Below the pieces are notes generated by a model. It saw only the letters and a program-made list of their open reading frames with translations, ran no database searches and had not been told where the DNA came from. The position numbers and the translations under genes were made by a program. Shown in pieces: positions 8,076 through 16,446 of a stretch of 26,847 nucleotides of DNA. The stretch comes from Bacillota bacterium (GTDB lineage: Bacteria; Bacillota; Clostridia; Clostridiales; Clostridiaceae), in NCBI GenBank assembly GCA_023451395.1, contig JAEXZL010000007.1, forward strand, positions 1 to 26,847, in the 5' to 3' direction. Within the stretch, counting starts at the first letter, position 1, and each line of letters starts with the position of its first letter.

Positions 8076-9698
8076 TTATTCTGCTATTTTATATACATTA
8101 ACAAGATGCTTTAACTCAATAACTCCATAGTATCCTGGTGAATAATCCCATCCTGCAAAGGCATTGCTTGCGCCCCAGCCATAGGTTGTTACAAATAAAT
8201 CTACACAAGGTAGTTCCTTAACAAACTCTCTCTGGAACTCATCAAGAAGTACCTTACGCTTTTCAGGGTCAGGTTCAGCACTTAACTGGGTAGTTAATTC
8301 ATCTATAGTTTCATTCTTATAGTTATACATATTTAAATGAGAGGTTGAATGATATATATCTTGAGCCATATCAGGATCATCAACGGTACCCCATTCAATA
8401 AAGTTCATTTCATGGACTTTATTATTAGTAACCTTGTCAACATAGGTAGAGGATTCTAAAATTTCTATTGTAATGCCAACACCAATTGATTCCATATTTG
8501 ATTTAAGAATGTTCGCACAAGAATCCACGTTTAATGTATTGGATCTGCAGGTTAAAGTAAAGGCAAGATCCTTACCGTCCTTCTCTCTTATACCATCACC
8601 ATTAGTATCTTTGTAGCCTGCATCCTCAAGAACCTTCTTTGCTCCTTCCACATCAAGGGCTGGGAAAGTTATATTTGATTTGTTAAGCTCAGTAAATACT
8701 GGAGATATAGGAGTGTTCATTACTAAAGCTCCACCCTGCTTAGCAGTTTTAACAAGGGCTTCTCTATCTAAGCTCATAGCTATTGCTTTTCTAACATTAT
8801 TATCAGCAAGGAATTCATTATTATAATTAAAACCAAGGAAGCCATAACCTAAGGATGGGCTATTGAAAACTGTAAAGTTTGGGTTTCCTTTAATTTGTGA
8901 CTGGCTTGACATATTAACATAGGAGCCGGTAACATCAACTTCACCATTTAAAAGTGCAAGGGTTAGAGCATTAGAATCCTGATAAATTCTAAAGGTAATT
9001 TTATCAAGATAAGCACCCTTTCCATCATTAGCCAAAGGCCAGTTTTCTACCTTCTCACAGTAGTAGTACTCCCCTTCTTTAGACTCAACAATTTTGAAAG
9101 GTCCATAGCCTAAGCCATTATATTCAAAGTTTTTAGGATCCTCTACATCCTTATAAATATGTTCTGGCATAACTACTGGCCAGTAACCAGCCTGTTCTGT
9201 AAAGTTAACCTGTGGCTTCTTTAAATGAATTTCTAAAGTGTAATCATCAACAGCCTTCCAGCTTTCAACATTTGCATAGTAGGTAGAACCATGTCCTAGT
9301 TTATGCTTAACTTGATAATCAAAGCTAAAGCCAATATCCTTTACTGTAAAAGGTACACCATCATGCCAGGATAGCCCTTCGTGGATTTTCCAAGTATAAG
9401 TCTTAAGATCTTCACTTTTTGTAGCTTCTTTAAGAATAATCATTTCTTTAGTACCATCATCCTTAATACTCAATAATCTTGGATTAATAGCACTCATTAA
9501 AAGTGAAGTGTTAAGGTCATTTGATAACCAGTTAGCTGTGCTATATGGTGCTCCAGTTAACCCTATAACAAGCTCTCCTCCAAAGGTTGGCTCTGACTTA
9601 ACCTCTCCGCCACCGCCGCTTTCATTGCCGCAGCCTGAGAATATGCTAAGTGCCATTAAAGCACTCATTGCTAGAGCTAATAATTTTTTCTTCCTCAT
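8076..9698 (-). CDS. Peptide ABC transporter substrate-binding lipoprotein (SBP_bac_5 family)
   Basis: This 540-residue protein has a lipoprotein signal: MRKKK, a hydrophobic core, then FSGC with C23 as the lipidated residue, followed by a Gly/Ser-rich linker. The mature part follows the family 5 (OppA/DppA) pattern, including the region of YTWKIHEGLSWHDGVPFTVKD and later FLADNNVRKAIAMSLDRE. It captures extracellular peptides and delivers them to the permeases encoded upstream. It lies between the deacylase and dipeptidase genes in the operon, with SD AAAGGGGG 8 nt before the ATG. The gap upstream is 141 bp, larger than most in the operon; I found no convincing internal promoter in it. The ligand cannot be read from the sequence; the neighbours suggest dipeptides or N-acyl amino acids. 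Confidence 0.9.
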   Translation of the reverse strand: MRKKKLLALAMSALMALSIFSGCGNESGGGGEVKSEPTFGGELVIGLTGAPYSTANWLSNDLNTSLLMSAINPRLLSIKDDGTKEMIILKEATKSEDLKTYTWKIHEGLSWHDGVPFTVKDIGFSFDYQVKHKLGHGSTYYANVESWKAVDDYTLEIHLKKPQVNFTEQAGYWPVVMPEHIYKDVEDPKNFEYNGLGYGPFKIVESKEGEYYYCEKVENWPLANDGKGAYLDKITFRIYQDSNALTLALLNGEVDVTGSYVNMSSQSQIKGNPNFTVFNSPSLGYGFLGFNYNNEFLADNNVRKAIAMSLDREALVKTAKQGGALVMNTPISPVFTELNKSNITFPALDVEGAKKVLEDAGYKDTNGDGIREKDGKDLAFTLTCRSNTLNVDSCANILKSNMESIGVGITIEILESSTYVDKVTNNKVHEMNFIEWGTVDDPDMAQDIYHSTSHLNMYNYKNETIDELTTQLSAEPDPEKRKVLLDEFQREFVKELPCVDLFVTTYGWGASNAFAGWDYSPGYYGVIELKHLVNVYKIAE

Positions 9699-9839
9699 TT
9701 TAATTTCCCCCTTTTTTTATATTAAGTCTTCCTATATCCCAGCCTTATTAATAATTATTGAATTTAATGGGATTGATAAACTATATAATTTTGTTAGTAT
9801 GTTAATTATTGTGATTAGATATAGAAAGACCTTTAAGCA

Positions 9840-11441
9840 TTATTTCCTTTTTAAAACTCTGCCAGAATATGGTCTTTTAAGTTCTCCAGCCTCAAGGGCT
9901 ATTTCACCATTAACCAGTACATACTCTACACCCTCAGCCATTGTAAGAGGCTTTAGGTAATCTATTTCTTCAGGACCTGGGAAGTAATATTTATCAACAT
10001 CCATAACAGTTATATCTGCAAAGTAACCTTCCTTTAACTCCCCTCTGCTTTCAAAACCAAAGTGCCTTGCCACCATAGAGGTATTCCTTCTTATAATTTC
10101 CTCTATAGGAACGCCTTTCTTCAAATACATATTCATAAATATTGGAAAAGCTCCTCTTCTTTGAAGCTCATACCAATCATTAGGCCTCTCCGGATCTCCC
10201 TTCAGCTCATCGCTTCCTACACAAACATAAGGATTAGCCATGATCTTATCACAGTGTTCCCCTGGGAAATCCTTTCTTCTAGGTCCCCCAAGCCAGAACG
10301 AAAATTCCCTATCATCTGCAATTAAATCAAACATGCAATCATCAGGATCCTGTCCTCTTTCCTTTGCTATATCTTCTATAGATCTGCCTTCAAGACTTGG
10401 GTCCTCTGATCCTATTATAAATTTATCTGCCTTACTTCCTCTTACCATAGAGCTTTCCTTCATTAAAAGCTCTCTGCCCTCTTTGGTTTTCAGGGCTTCT
10501 TTTACTGCATCAGCTCCAGCATTAAAGAAATAGTCAGAACCAGACATGATAAACTGTATAAGCCTTGACCTGCTAACGCAGTGACCAGTACTTCTTGGTA
10601 TAGTATCTACAAGAACTCTTCCCCCTGCTTCTGCCATAGCCTTAACATCTTCAAAAGCTTCCGGGCAGCTAGAAGTAAGATGAGATACCTGAAGCTTTAC
10701 TCCTGTTCTTTTTCCTACCTCTAAAAACTCTAAGGTTGAAGCTTCAAAGCCAATATAATGTCTAAGATGAGCTGCTGCCATGGCATCATATTCCTTTACT
10801 ATTTTGGAAACGGTGCAGAGCTCTTCCATGTTTGCATATCTGCTAGGAACATAATCTAAACCAAAGGATATTCCAAAAGCTCCCTGCTCTAAATTTCTTC
10901 TAATTATCCTTTCAATTTCCTTACTTTCTTCTTCTGTAGGAGGCCTGTCAAAGGCTCCCCCCATTACGGACCATCTTATACAGCCATGACCAATTAAAGT
11001 TGCCATATTTATATTAGTACCGGTGTTTTCAACAGCTCTGGCATATTCCTGAAAGTCCTCCCATTTGGGAAATCGTTTCTTATAATCATCCCTCTGCTGT
11101 GCATTTGCCAGTCCATTGCTGTACCAATAGTCCATGACTCTTTCTGTAGGTCCAGGAAAAACTGAGTGTCCACAGTTCCCCGTTACTACAGTTGTAACCC
11201 CTTCTCTAAGGAAGAGCTCATAAGCGCCATTGATAAAGCAAACCCATTCCTCATGAGTATGAGGATCTATAAGGCCAGGCATGACTATTTTCCCCTTAGC
11301 ATCAATGACTTTTTCAGCCTCCCCTTCTATTTCCTTAGCAATCTTAACAATTTTATCTCCTTTAACAGCTACGTCACCAATAAATCCGGGAGCTCCTGTA
11401 CCGTCAACAACAAAGCCATTTTTAATCAAAGTATCATACAT
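9840..11441 (-). CDS. N-acyl-D-amino-acid deacylase (D-aminoacylase family)
   Basis: This 533-residue amidohydrolase begins MYDTLIKNGFVVDGTGAPG, the usual N-terminus of D-aminoacylases, which release D-amino acids from N-acyl-D-amino acids. Metal-site residues are visible: H61-T-H63 (GLIDPHTH), C90 (TGNCGHS), the family's cysteine ligand, H225 (AAAHLRHY), H254 (QVSHLTSS) and D411 (VGSDELKG). The C-terminus returns to the small beta domain (MAEGVEYVLVNGEIALEAGELKRPYSGRVLKRK). It lies 5 bp after the permease gene, so it is translationally close to the transporter. Its place inside a peptide-transporter operon with four M19 dipeptidases is the main hint that D-residue substrates are involved. 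Related enzymes act on other N-acyl or dipeptide substrates, so exact specificity is open. Confidence 0.88.
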   Translation of the reverse strand: MYDTLIKNGFVVDGTGAPGFIGDVAVKGDKIVKIAKEIEGEAEKVIDAKGKIVMPGLIDPHTHEEWVCFINGAYELFLREGVTTVVTGNCGHSVFPGPTERVMDYWYSNGLANAQQRDDYKKRFPKWEDFQEYARAVENTGTNINMATLIGHGCIRWSVMGGAFDRPPTEEESKEIERIIRRNLEQGAFGISFGLDYVPSRYANMEELCTVSKIVKEYDAMAAAHLRHYIGFEASTLEFLEVGKRTGVKLQVSHLTSSCPEAFEDVKAMAEAGGRVLVDTIPRSTGHCVSRSRLIQFIMSGSDYFFNAGADAVKEALKTKEGRELLMKESSMVRGSKADKFIIGSEDPSLEGRSIEDIAKERGQDPDDCMFDLIADDREFSFWLGGPRRKDFPGEHCDKIMANPYVCVGSDELKGDPERPNDWYELQRRGAFPIFMNMYLKKGVPIEEIIRRNTSMVARHFGFESRGELKEGYFADITVMDVDKYYFPGPEEIDYLKPLTMAEGVEYVLVNGEIALEAGELKRPYSGRVLKRK

Positions 11442-11446
11442 TACCT

Positions 11447-12292
11447 TTAATCATCCCTTCCCTTTGGATTTAAAGCATCATTTATGCCATTTCCTAAAAG
11501 ATTAAAAGAAACCACATACATCATTATGAATAAGCTAGTGAACAACCACCACCACCAAGGATTAGGAGTTGCTATAACCGCTCCTCCGTCCCAAGCCTTT
11601 TTAAGTATCAGCCCCCAAGACCAGGTGCTTGGATCTCCAAGTCCTAAAAAGCTAAGTCCTGATTCAGATAAAACTGCATTTGCCATAACCAGTGTAAGAT
11701 TAACTAAGACAGGTCCTATAATGTTAATTAGGATATGCTTAAATAATATACCTGCTGTAGATACACCTGCACATTTCACAGCCTCTATGTATGGCATTTC
11801 TGTTATTTTCATAGTGGTGTTTCTAGTTACCCTGGCAAGGGTTGGCCATGCGAAGAATCCAATAACTAATGCAACATTTGTAATAGATGATCCTAATACT
11901 GCTGCGGTTATTATCATAAGAGCCAACTGTGGAAGTGTTAGGAAGATTTCAATTAAGGAATCTATAAATCCACCGATAGCACCCTTAAAGTATCCAGATA
12001 TAAGTCCTAAAGGAACACCTATAGCAAGTGAAACCAACACTGCAAGCATAGACACATATAAGGAGGTTCTTGCTCCCCAGACTATCTCAGCAAATATATC
12101 AAGGCCTAAGGCATCTGTTCCAAAGATGTGATTGGCAGAAGGAGCTAAAAGAACATCACTAGTATATCCCTTTGGAAGAGGAGCAATTAATGGTGCAAAT
12201 ATTCCTATTATGACGATTATCAATACTCCAGCAGCACCAATAACGCCACGTTTATTTCTAATAAATGCTTGAAAGAATGTCCTGTTTTCCAT
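11447..12292 (-). CDS. Peptide ABC transporter permease (DppC/OppC type)
   Basis: A 281-residue inner-membrane protein with about six hydrophobic segments. It has the OppC_N start (FIRNKRGVIGAAGVLIIVIIG) and the typical extracytoplasmic phrase HIFGTDALGLDIFAEIVWGARTSL. The EAA loop that contacts the ATPases is visible near 168-195 (MPYIEAVKCAGVSTAGILFKH). It pairs with the DppB-type permease 13 bp upstream. SD GGGGGAGAG precedes the ATG. Family assignment is firm; the substrate is not. Confidence 0.92.
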   Translation of the reverse strand: MENRTFFQAFIRNKRGVIGAAGVLIIVIIGIFAPLIAPLPKGYTSDVLLAPSANHIFGTDALGLDIFAEIVWGARTSLYVSMLAVLVSLAIGVPLGLISGYFKGAIGGFIDSLIEIFLTLPQLALMIITAAVLGSSITNVALVIGFFAWPTLARVTRNTTMKITEMPYIEAVKCAGVSTAGILFKHILINIIGPVLVNLTLVMANAVLSESGLSFLGLGDPSTWSWGLILKKAWDGGAVIATPNPWWWWLFTSLFIMMYVVSFNLLGNGINDALNPKGRDD

Positions 12293-12305
12293 ATATCTCT
12301 CCCCC

Positions 12306-13268
12306 TTAACCTTCCAGTTTGATTCTTGGATCCATCCAAGCTATAACTAAATCAGTTATAATATTCATAGTAACTACTGCAATAGCTAGTACTAGGAAAG
12401 CTCCCTGCAATACTGGGTAATCAAGGGTGGTTACTGATTCATAAATAAGTCTACCTATACCAGGCCAGGCAAATATTGTTTCTGTCATAATTGCCCCTCC
12501 AACCATGTGACCAATATTAAGTCCAATTACAGTAACCGTTGGAATCATAGCATTTTTCAAAGCATGTTTACGTAATATATATCCCCCATTCCACCCTTTA
12601 GCGTAAGCAGTACGTATGTAATCCTCATTTAAAACATCAAGAGTAGAATTTCTAGTATATAAGATAACCGATGCAACATTAGTTACAAATAAAGTTATTG
12701 CTGGTAAAACCAAATGCTTCCCCACATCTAAATAAAAGTCAATTCCCTTTTTCATTGGTGGAGTATAAGCTCCTCCTGTAGGAAACAGCTTAATCAAATA
12801 GGCAAAAATAAACAAAAAAGCAAAGGATAGAAAAGGAATAAACATCGATATACCTATGGTTGTAAAAACACTGCTTATCTTGTCAAAAAGCTTATTCTTC
12901 TTTTTTGCTGCCAATATACCTACAGGTATTCCAACACCAATAGTCAACACCTGAACGGCAATAAGTAATACTATAGTCCATTTCAATCTGGCCCCTATAA
13001 CATCTGTTACCGGTAACCCTGTTCTAAAGGAATTTCCTAAATCTCCACTAGCTAAATCCTTTAGATAATTGCCATACTGCACTAATATATGATCATTTAA
13101 GCCTAAGCTTTCCTTCATAGCTTCAACAGCTTCCGGTCCTAGCATTGGGTCTACCAGGAGATCTGCAGGATTAGAGGGCATACATCTAACTATAAAAAAG
13201 GTTATAGTTACCGAGAAAAAAATAGTAATTAGTCCTTTAAATATTCTCTTAGCTAAATATCTTCCCAT
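12306..13268 (-). CDS. Peptide ABC transporter permease (DppB/OppB type)
   Basis: A 320-residue membrane protein starting MGRYLAKRIFKGLITIFFSVTITFFIVR, the standard DppB/OppB first helix. It continues with MPSNPADLLVDPMLGPEAVEAMKESLGL and the EAA loop around DYIRTAYAKGWNGGYILRKH. The C-terminal FAWPGIGRLIYESVTTLDYPVLQGA block is characteristic. The ATG overlaps the stop of the ATPase gene by one base (TAATG), indicating translational coupling. With the DppC-type permease it forms the membrane channel of the importer. Confidence 0.93.
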   Translation of the reverse strand: MGRYLAKRIFKGLITIFFSVTITFFIVRCMPSNPADLLVDPMLGPEAVEAMKESLGLNDHILVQYGNYLKDLASGDLGNSFRTGLPVTDVIGARLKWTIVLLIAVQVLTIGVGIPVGILAAKKKNKLFDKISSVFTTIGISMFIPFLSFAFLFIFAYLIKLFPTGGAYTPPMKKGIDFYLDVGKHLVLPAITLFVTNVASVILYTRNSTLDVLNEDYIRTAYAKGWNGGYILRKHALKNAMIPTVTVIGLNIGHMVGGAIMTETIFAWPGIGRLIYESVTTLDYPVLQGAFLVLAIAVVTMNIITDLVIAWMDPRIKLEG

Positions 13269-14269
13269 TAGTCCATCCCCTCCTCTCCCTGGGTGTTCAC
13301 GTCATCATATAAGTGACATCTTACAAAATGACCTGGTTCTATCTCCTTTAGCTCTGGATGACAGCTTTTACATTTATCAAAAGCCTTAAAGCACCTTCCT
13401 GAAAAACGACAGCCATCTGGCGGATCAATGGGACTAGGTATGTCTCCCTCAAGAATAATCCTCTGTCCTCTATTATCAAGTCTTGGCTCTGGAATTGCGG
13501 AAACCAATGCTTCCGTATAAGGATGATAGGTCTTTTTAAATAGTGCTTCTGTCTCTGCAAGCTCAACAACTTCTCCAAGATACATTACCAATATCCTATC
13601 GCTAACATATCTAACTACTGATAAGTCATGTCCAATAAATATATAAGTAAAATTAAATTTCTTTTTCAGAGCATTCAATAAATTTAAAATCTGTGCTTGT
13701 ACAGATACATCCAATGCAGATACAGCCTCATCACACACGAGTATTTTAGGATTTAAAGCTATAGCTCTGGCAATACTGATTCTTTGTCTTTGTCCTCCGG
13801 AAAATTCATGAGGATATCTAGAATACATTTCCTTTTTTAGACCAACAAGCTCTAATAGCTCCTCAACTCTTTTTTTAATCTCTTTTTTATCTGTCATGAG
13901 CTTATTTACTCTTATTGGCTCTGCAATTGTATCTCCAATTTTGATTTTGGGGTTTAAGGAAGCGTAAGGATCCTGAAAAACCATTTGTATTTCTGATCTA
14001 ATTTTTTTAAAATCCATTAATCTCATTTTTGATATGTCCTGGCCCTTATACTTTACTACTCCTTTAGTTGGTTCTAATAGCTTAACAATAACCCTACCTA
14101 AGGTAGATTTTCCTGAGCCAGATTCTCCTACCACCCCAAGGGTTTCACCACCCTCAAGTTCAAAGTTTACATCCTCAACTGCATGGACATAGCTTTTGCT
14201 TTTAAAGCCTCCACCAACCTCAAAATATTTAGTTAAATTTCTAACCTCTAAGATTTTTTCCCCTGCCAA
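13268..14269 (-). CDS. Peptide ABC transporter ATPase (DppF/OppF type)
   Basis: This 333-residue ATPase uses a TTG start placed 9 nt after SD AGGGGGG, which overlaps the end of the preceding gene. Walker A is GESGSGKS (48-55), the signature SGGQRQR (157-163) and Walker B ends in D180-E181. The C-terminal oligopeptide-transporter extension holds the cysteines of GCRFSGRCFKAFDKCKSC; comparable Cys-rich tails have been linked to an Fe-S cluster in a DppD protein. It forms a heterodimer with the DppD-type ATPase encoded just upstream and drives import. Confidence 0.93.
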   Translation of the reverse strand: MAGEKILEVRNLTKYFEVGGGFKSKSYVHAVEDVNFELEGGETLGVVGESGSGKSTLGRVIVKLLEPTKGVVKYKGQDISKMRLMDFKKIRSEIQMVFQDPYASLNPKIKIGDTIAEPIRVNKLMTDKKEIKKRVEELLELVGLKKEMYSRYPHEFSGGQRQRISIARAIALNPKILVCDEAVSALDVSVQAQILNLLNALKKKFNFTYIFIGHDLSVVRYVSDRILVMYLGEVVELAETEALFKKTYHPYTEALVSAIPEPRLDNRGQRIILEGDIPSPIDPPDGCRFSGRCFKAFDKCKSCHPELKEIEPGHFVRCHLYDDVNTQGEEGMD

Positions 14270-14271
14270 TG

Positions 14272-15246
14272 CTAATTCCCCCCTTCAGCAGCACATCCGC
14301 ATTGTACAAAGTGATTTTCTCCTACCTGTATCATTTCAGGAAGCTTGTCCTTGCAATGCTCCTTTGCTATACTGCATCTATCTGCAAATCTGCAGCCTTT
14401 AGCAAAGTTTTTTACTATAGGCACATTTCCTGGTATAGTATAAAGCTCGTCCTTGCTAGAGCTTAGTGTTGGCATAGATGCCATTAATCCCTTTGTATAG
14501 GGATGAACCGGATTTTCAAAAATATCTCTTAAAGTTCCTCTTTCCACTACTCTTCCTGCATACATTACTATTACTTCATCACATATTTCTGCTACAATAC
14601 CAAGGTTATGTGTAATAAGCATCAAGGATCCCTTTTCTTTAAGCCTTCTCATAAGATCTAATACCTGTGCCTGTATTGTTACATCCAAGGCTGTTGTTGG
14701 CTCATCAGCAATTAAAAGGCTAGGATGACATATCATTGCAATACCAATCATTACCCTCTGCCTCATACCTCCGGAAAACTGATGTGGATACTGATTAACC
14801 CTTTTCTCAGGATTTGGTATACCCACTAAAGTAAGAACTTCTATAACCCTTTTATAAATTTCCTGCTTAGGCATATTAGGGTTGTGCTTCTTCAATACTT
14901 CAGCCATCTGAAATCCAATGGTTAACACAGGATTTAAAGATGTCATTGGTTCCTGAAATATCATTGCAAATTCATTTCCTCTAAAATCCTGCATTTCTTT
15001 TTCGGATTTTTCTAGAAGGCTCTGTCCCTTATATTCAATTTTTCCACCTTGAATAACAGCTCTTTCTGGAAGAAGTCTCATTATAGATAGGCTTGTCATA
15101 CTTTTACCGCAACCGGATTCACCAACTATACCTATTGCTTTTCCCTCATCTATTGAAAAACTTACCTTATCCAATAAATTATATACATTACCATTGTCAT
15201 CTTTAAAACCCATGCTATAATCTTTAAATTCTAATAATCTTGCCAC
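14272..15246 (-). CDS. Peptide ABC transporter ATPase (DppD/OppD type)
   Basis: This is the first gene of the sigma-54 operon. The longest frame begins at a GTG at 15255, but the SD GGGGTGAGG lies over that codon and just upstream of a second GTG at 15244-15246. I take the latter, giving a 324-residue protein starting MARLLEFKDYSMGF. Walker A GESGCGKS, signature SGGMRQR and Walker B LIADEPTTALD are intact. The C-terminal extension GCRFADRCSIAKEHC plus a terminal CGC is typical of the peptide-transporter subfamily. The start lies about 70 nt downstream of the predicted sigma-54 transcription start. Three bases separate its stop from the partner ATPase start. Confidence 0.92.
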   Translation of the reverse strand: MARLLEFKDYSMGFKDDNGNVYNLLDKVSFSIDEGKAIGIVGESGCGKSMTSLSIMRLLPERAVIQGGKIEYKGQSLLEKSEKEMQDFRGNEFAMIFQEPMTSLNPVLTIGFQMAEVLKKHNPNMPKQEIYKRVIEVLTLVGIPNPEKRVNQYPHQFSGGMRQRVMIGIAMICHPSLLIADEPTTALDVTIQAQVLDLMRRLKEKGSLMLITHNLGIVAEICDEVIVMYAGRVVERGTLRDIFENPVHPYTKGLMASMPTLSSSKDELYTIPGNVPIVKNFAKGCRFADRCSIAKEHCKDKLPEMIQVGENHFVQCGCAAEGGN

Positions 15247-15327
15247 AATCCTCACCCCAAACTTGTAATTATATGTCTAAGTATTTAAAAGTATAAATTT
15301 TAACACTGTATTGATATTTTTAATATA

Positions 15328-15343
15328 GCAATTACTGTGCCAA
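15328..15343 (-). promoter_or_regulatory. Sigma-54 (-24/-12) promoter of the peptide-utilisation operon
   Basis: On the minus strand the sequence reads TTGGCACAGTAATTGC, a full match to the sigma-54 consensus TGGCAC-N5-TTGC. The invariant GG and GC are exactly 10 nt apart. Transcription should start near 15316, about 70 nt before the first gene. The distance to the start codon, the divergent layout and a sigma-54 activator gene at the operon's end all agree. Confidence 0.88.
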
Positions 15344-15460
15344 TTTAACGCAGTAAATTTAATAAAATTAAGCTATAGTTTATAAAATATTAATATTTGC
15401 TAAGGTTTACATAGAAAATAAATTATTATTTTAACATTTACACTAATTATACTTTTGCAA

Positions 15461-15494
15461 TTTGGTGGTTTTAGGTTGTATTTGGTGGTTTTAA
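15461..15494. promoter_or_regulatory. Candidate enhancer (upstream activating sequence) for the sigma-54 activator
   Basis: TTTGGTGGTTTTA occurs twice, at 15461-15473 and 15481-15493, exactly 20 bp apart, close to two helical turns. The pair lies 118-150 bp upstream of the -24 element, within the usual range for bacterial enhancer-binding proteins. Assignment to the activator at 1-1022 is inference; the BusR-like protein is another possible binder. Confidence 0.55.
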
Positions 15495-15602
15495 TTCATC
15501 ACAATTCGTTTTATTTCTACATTTTCTCCATATTTTTATTAACATTTTTAAACTTCCACCTAGAGCTTTTAATTATATGTTACAGGACTAAATCTAAGAG
15601 CC

Positions 15603-15630
15603 TTGTCATGACTTTAAGAGTTGGTATACA
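15603..15630 (+). promoter_or_regulatory. Sigma-A promoter of the BusR-like gene
   Basis: TTGTCA (15603-15608) is followed after 16 bp by TATACA (15625-15630), with an extended -10 TGG just before it. It would give a leader of about 115 nt before the start at 15752. Confidence 0.5.
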
Positions 15631-15751
15631 ATTAAATTAATAAATCACATTTATCCCATATGATGCACATGGTATTTAACACAAGACTTATTTTATATAG
15701 ATACAAATCAAAATCCATTAATAAAGGGATACACTTAAAAGGAGAATGAAA

Positions 15752-16366
15752 ATGGAAAAGGAAGTCATCATGCCTGTATATCAGCAGATTGCCATAGATA
15801 TAGCTAGCAGAATAGCTAAAAGAAATATTGTTGTTGGTACAAAGCTTCACGGTCGATCCACCTTAGCAGGTGAATACAATGTTTCTCCTGAAACCATAAG
15901 AAGAGCTATACATCTATTAGAAGATATGAACATTGTGGAGGTATCTGCCGGCAGTGGCATAATGGTTATATCTGAAGAAGCAGCCTTTGAATTTGTTAGA
16001 AAGTTTAAGGATATAACTTCTACAACCTCTCTTAAACAGGATATAAAAAAGCTATTATCAGAAAGAAAAAAATTAGATGAAAGTCTAGAAAGGCAAATTC
16101 AAGCTCTCAGTGATTATACAGAAAGATTCAAGCACTCTAACCCACTAACCCCTATAGAATACGAGGTTAAAGCAGATAGCAAGCTCATTGGTCAAAGTAT
16201 AGGTAGCTGTCAATTCTGGCAGAACACGGGAGCTACCATCATAGCAATAAAGCGAGAAAGAAGCCTCATCCTATCCCCAGGTCCCTATGCAGACCTACGT
16301 AGTGGTGACATCTTAGTGATGATAGGAGATAGTGGCACTTATGAAAGAGTAAAAGAGTTTTTATAA
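15752..16366 (+). CDS. busR: BusR-like GntR/RCK_C transcriptional regulator (probable c-di-AMP sensor)
   Basis: An ATG at 15746 is one base from SD AAAAGGAG; the ATG at 15752 has proper 7-nt spacing and is chosen, giving 204 residues. The N-terminus is a GntR winged helix (about 6-75; STLAGEYNVSPETIRRAIHLLEDM). A charged coiled-coil segment follows (about 90-120; KKLLSERKKLDESLERQIQAL), then a C-terminal RCK_C/TrkA-C domain (about 128-204; KLIGQSIGSCQFW, GDILVMIGDSGTYERVKEFL). This is the architecture of BusR of lactococci and streptococci, which binds c-di-AMP and represses a glycine-betaine transporter. An OpuC/BusA-type transporter is encoded 4.2 kb away, a plausible target. Control of the divergent peptide operon cannot be excluded. 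Confidence 0.82.
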   Translation: MEKEVIMPVYQQIAIDIASRIAKRNIVVGTKLHGRSTLAGEYNVSPETIRRAIHLLEDMNIVEVSAGSGIMVISEEAAFEFVRKFKDITSTTSLKQDIKKLLSERKKLDESLERQIQALSDYTERFKHSNPLTPIEYEVKADSKLIGQSIGSCQFWQNTGATIIAIKRERSLILSPGPYADLRSGDILVMIGDSGTYERVKEFL

Positions 16367-16375
16367 TTTTCTAAC

Positions 16376-16418
16376 AAAAAAGACAGCTACAAGTTTTACA
16401 CTTATAGCCGTCTTTTTT
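16376..16418 (+). terminator. Rho-independent terminator after the BusR-like gene
   Basis: 16376-16389 (AAAAAAGACAGCTA) pairs with 16405-16418 (TAGCCGTCTTTTTT) with one mismatch. The arm ends in T6, and the A6/T6 arms could also serve the opposite strand, where the aldolase pseudogene ends at 16447. Confidence 0.8.
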
Positions 16419-16446
16419 ATTAAGTTTAAAAAAGTTAATACTAATA

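Larger units (their letters stand above)
15247..15751. other. Divergent regulatory region between the peptide operon and the BusR-like gene
   Basis: About 500 bp without a gene, strongly AT-rich. From left to right it holds a 5' leader of roughly 70 nt, the sigma-54 promoter (15328-15343), an AT-rich spacer suited to DNA bending, the tandem TTTGGTGGTTTTA repeats (15461-15494), and the rightward promoter of the BusR-like gene (15603-15630). No credible small ORF was seen. Confidence 0.7.

Noticed and set aside
11484..12131. 215-codon plus-strand frame
   Set aside because: It is antisense to the DppC-type permease gene; the composition reflects the complement of membrane-protein codons and there is no SD.
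13348..13578. Small minus-strand frame of 76 codons
   Set aside because: It lies wholly inside the DppF-type ATPase gene in another frame and has no homology that I recognise.
15461..15494. Start of a CRISPR array or IS end
   Set aside because: Only two short copies occur 20 bp apart, with no spacer-sized interval, transposase or target duplication.
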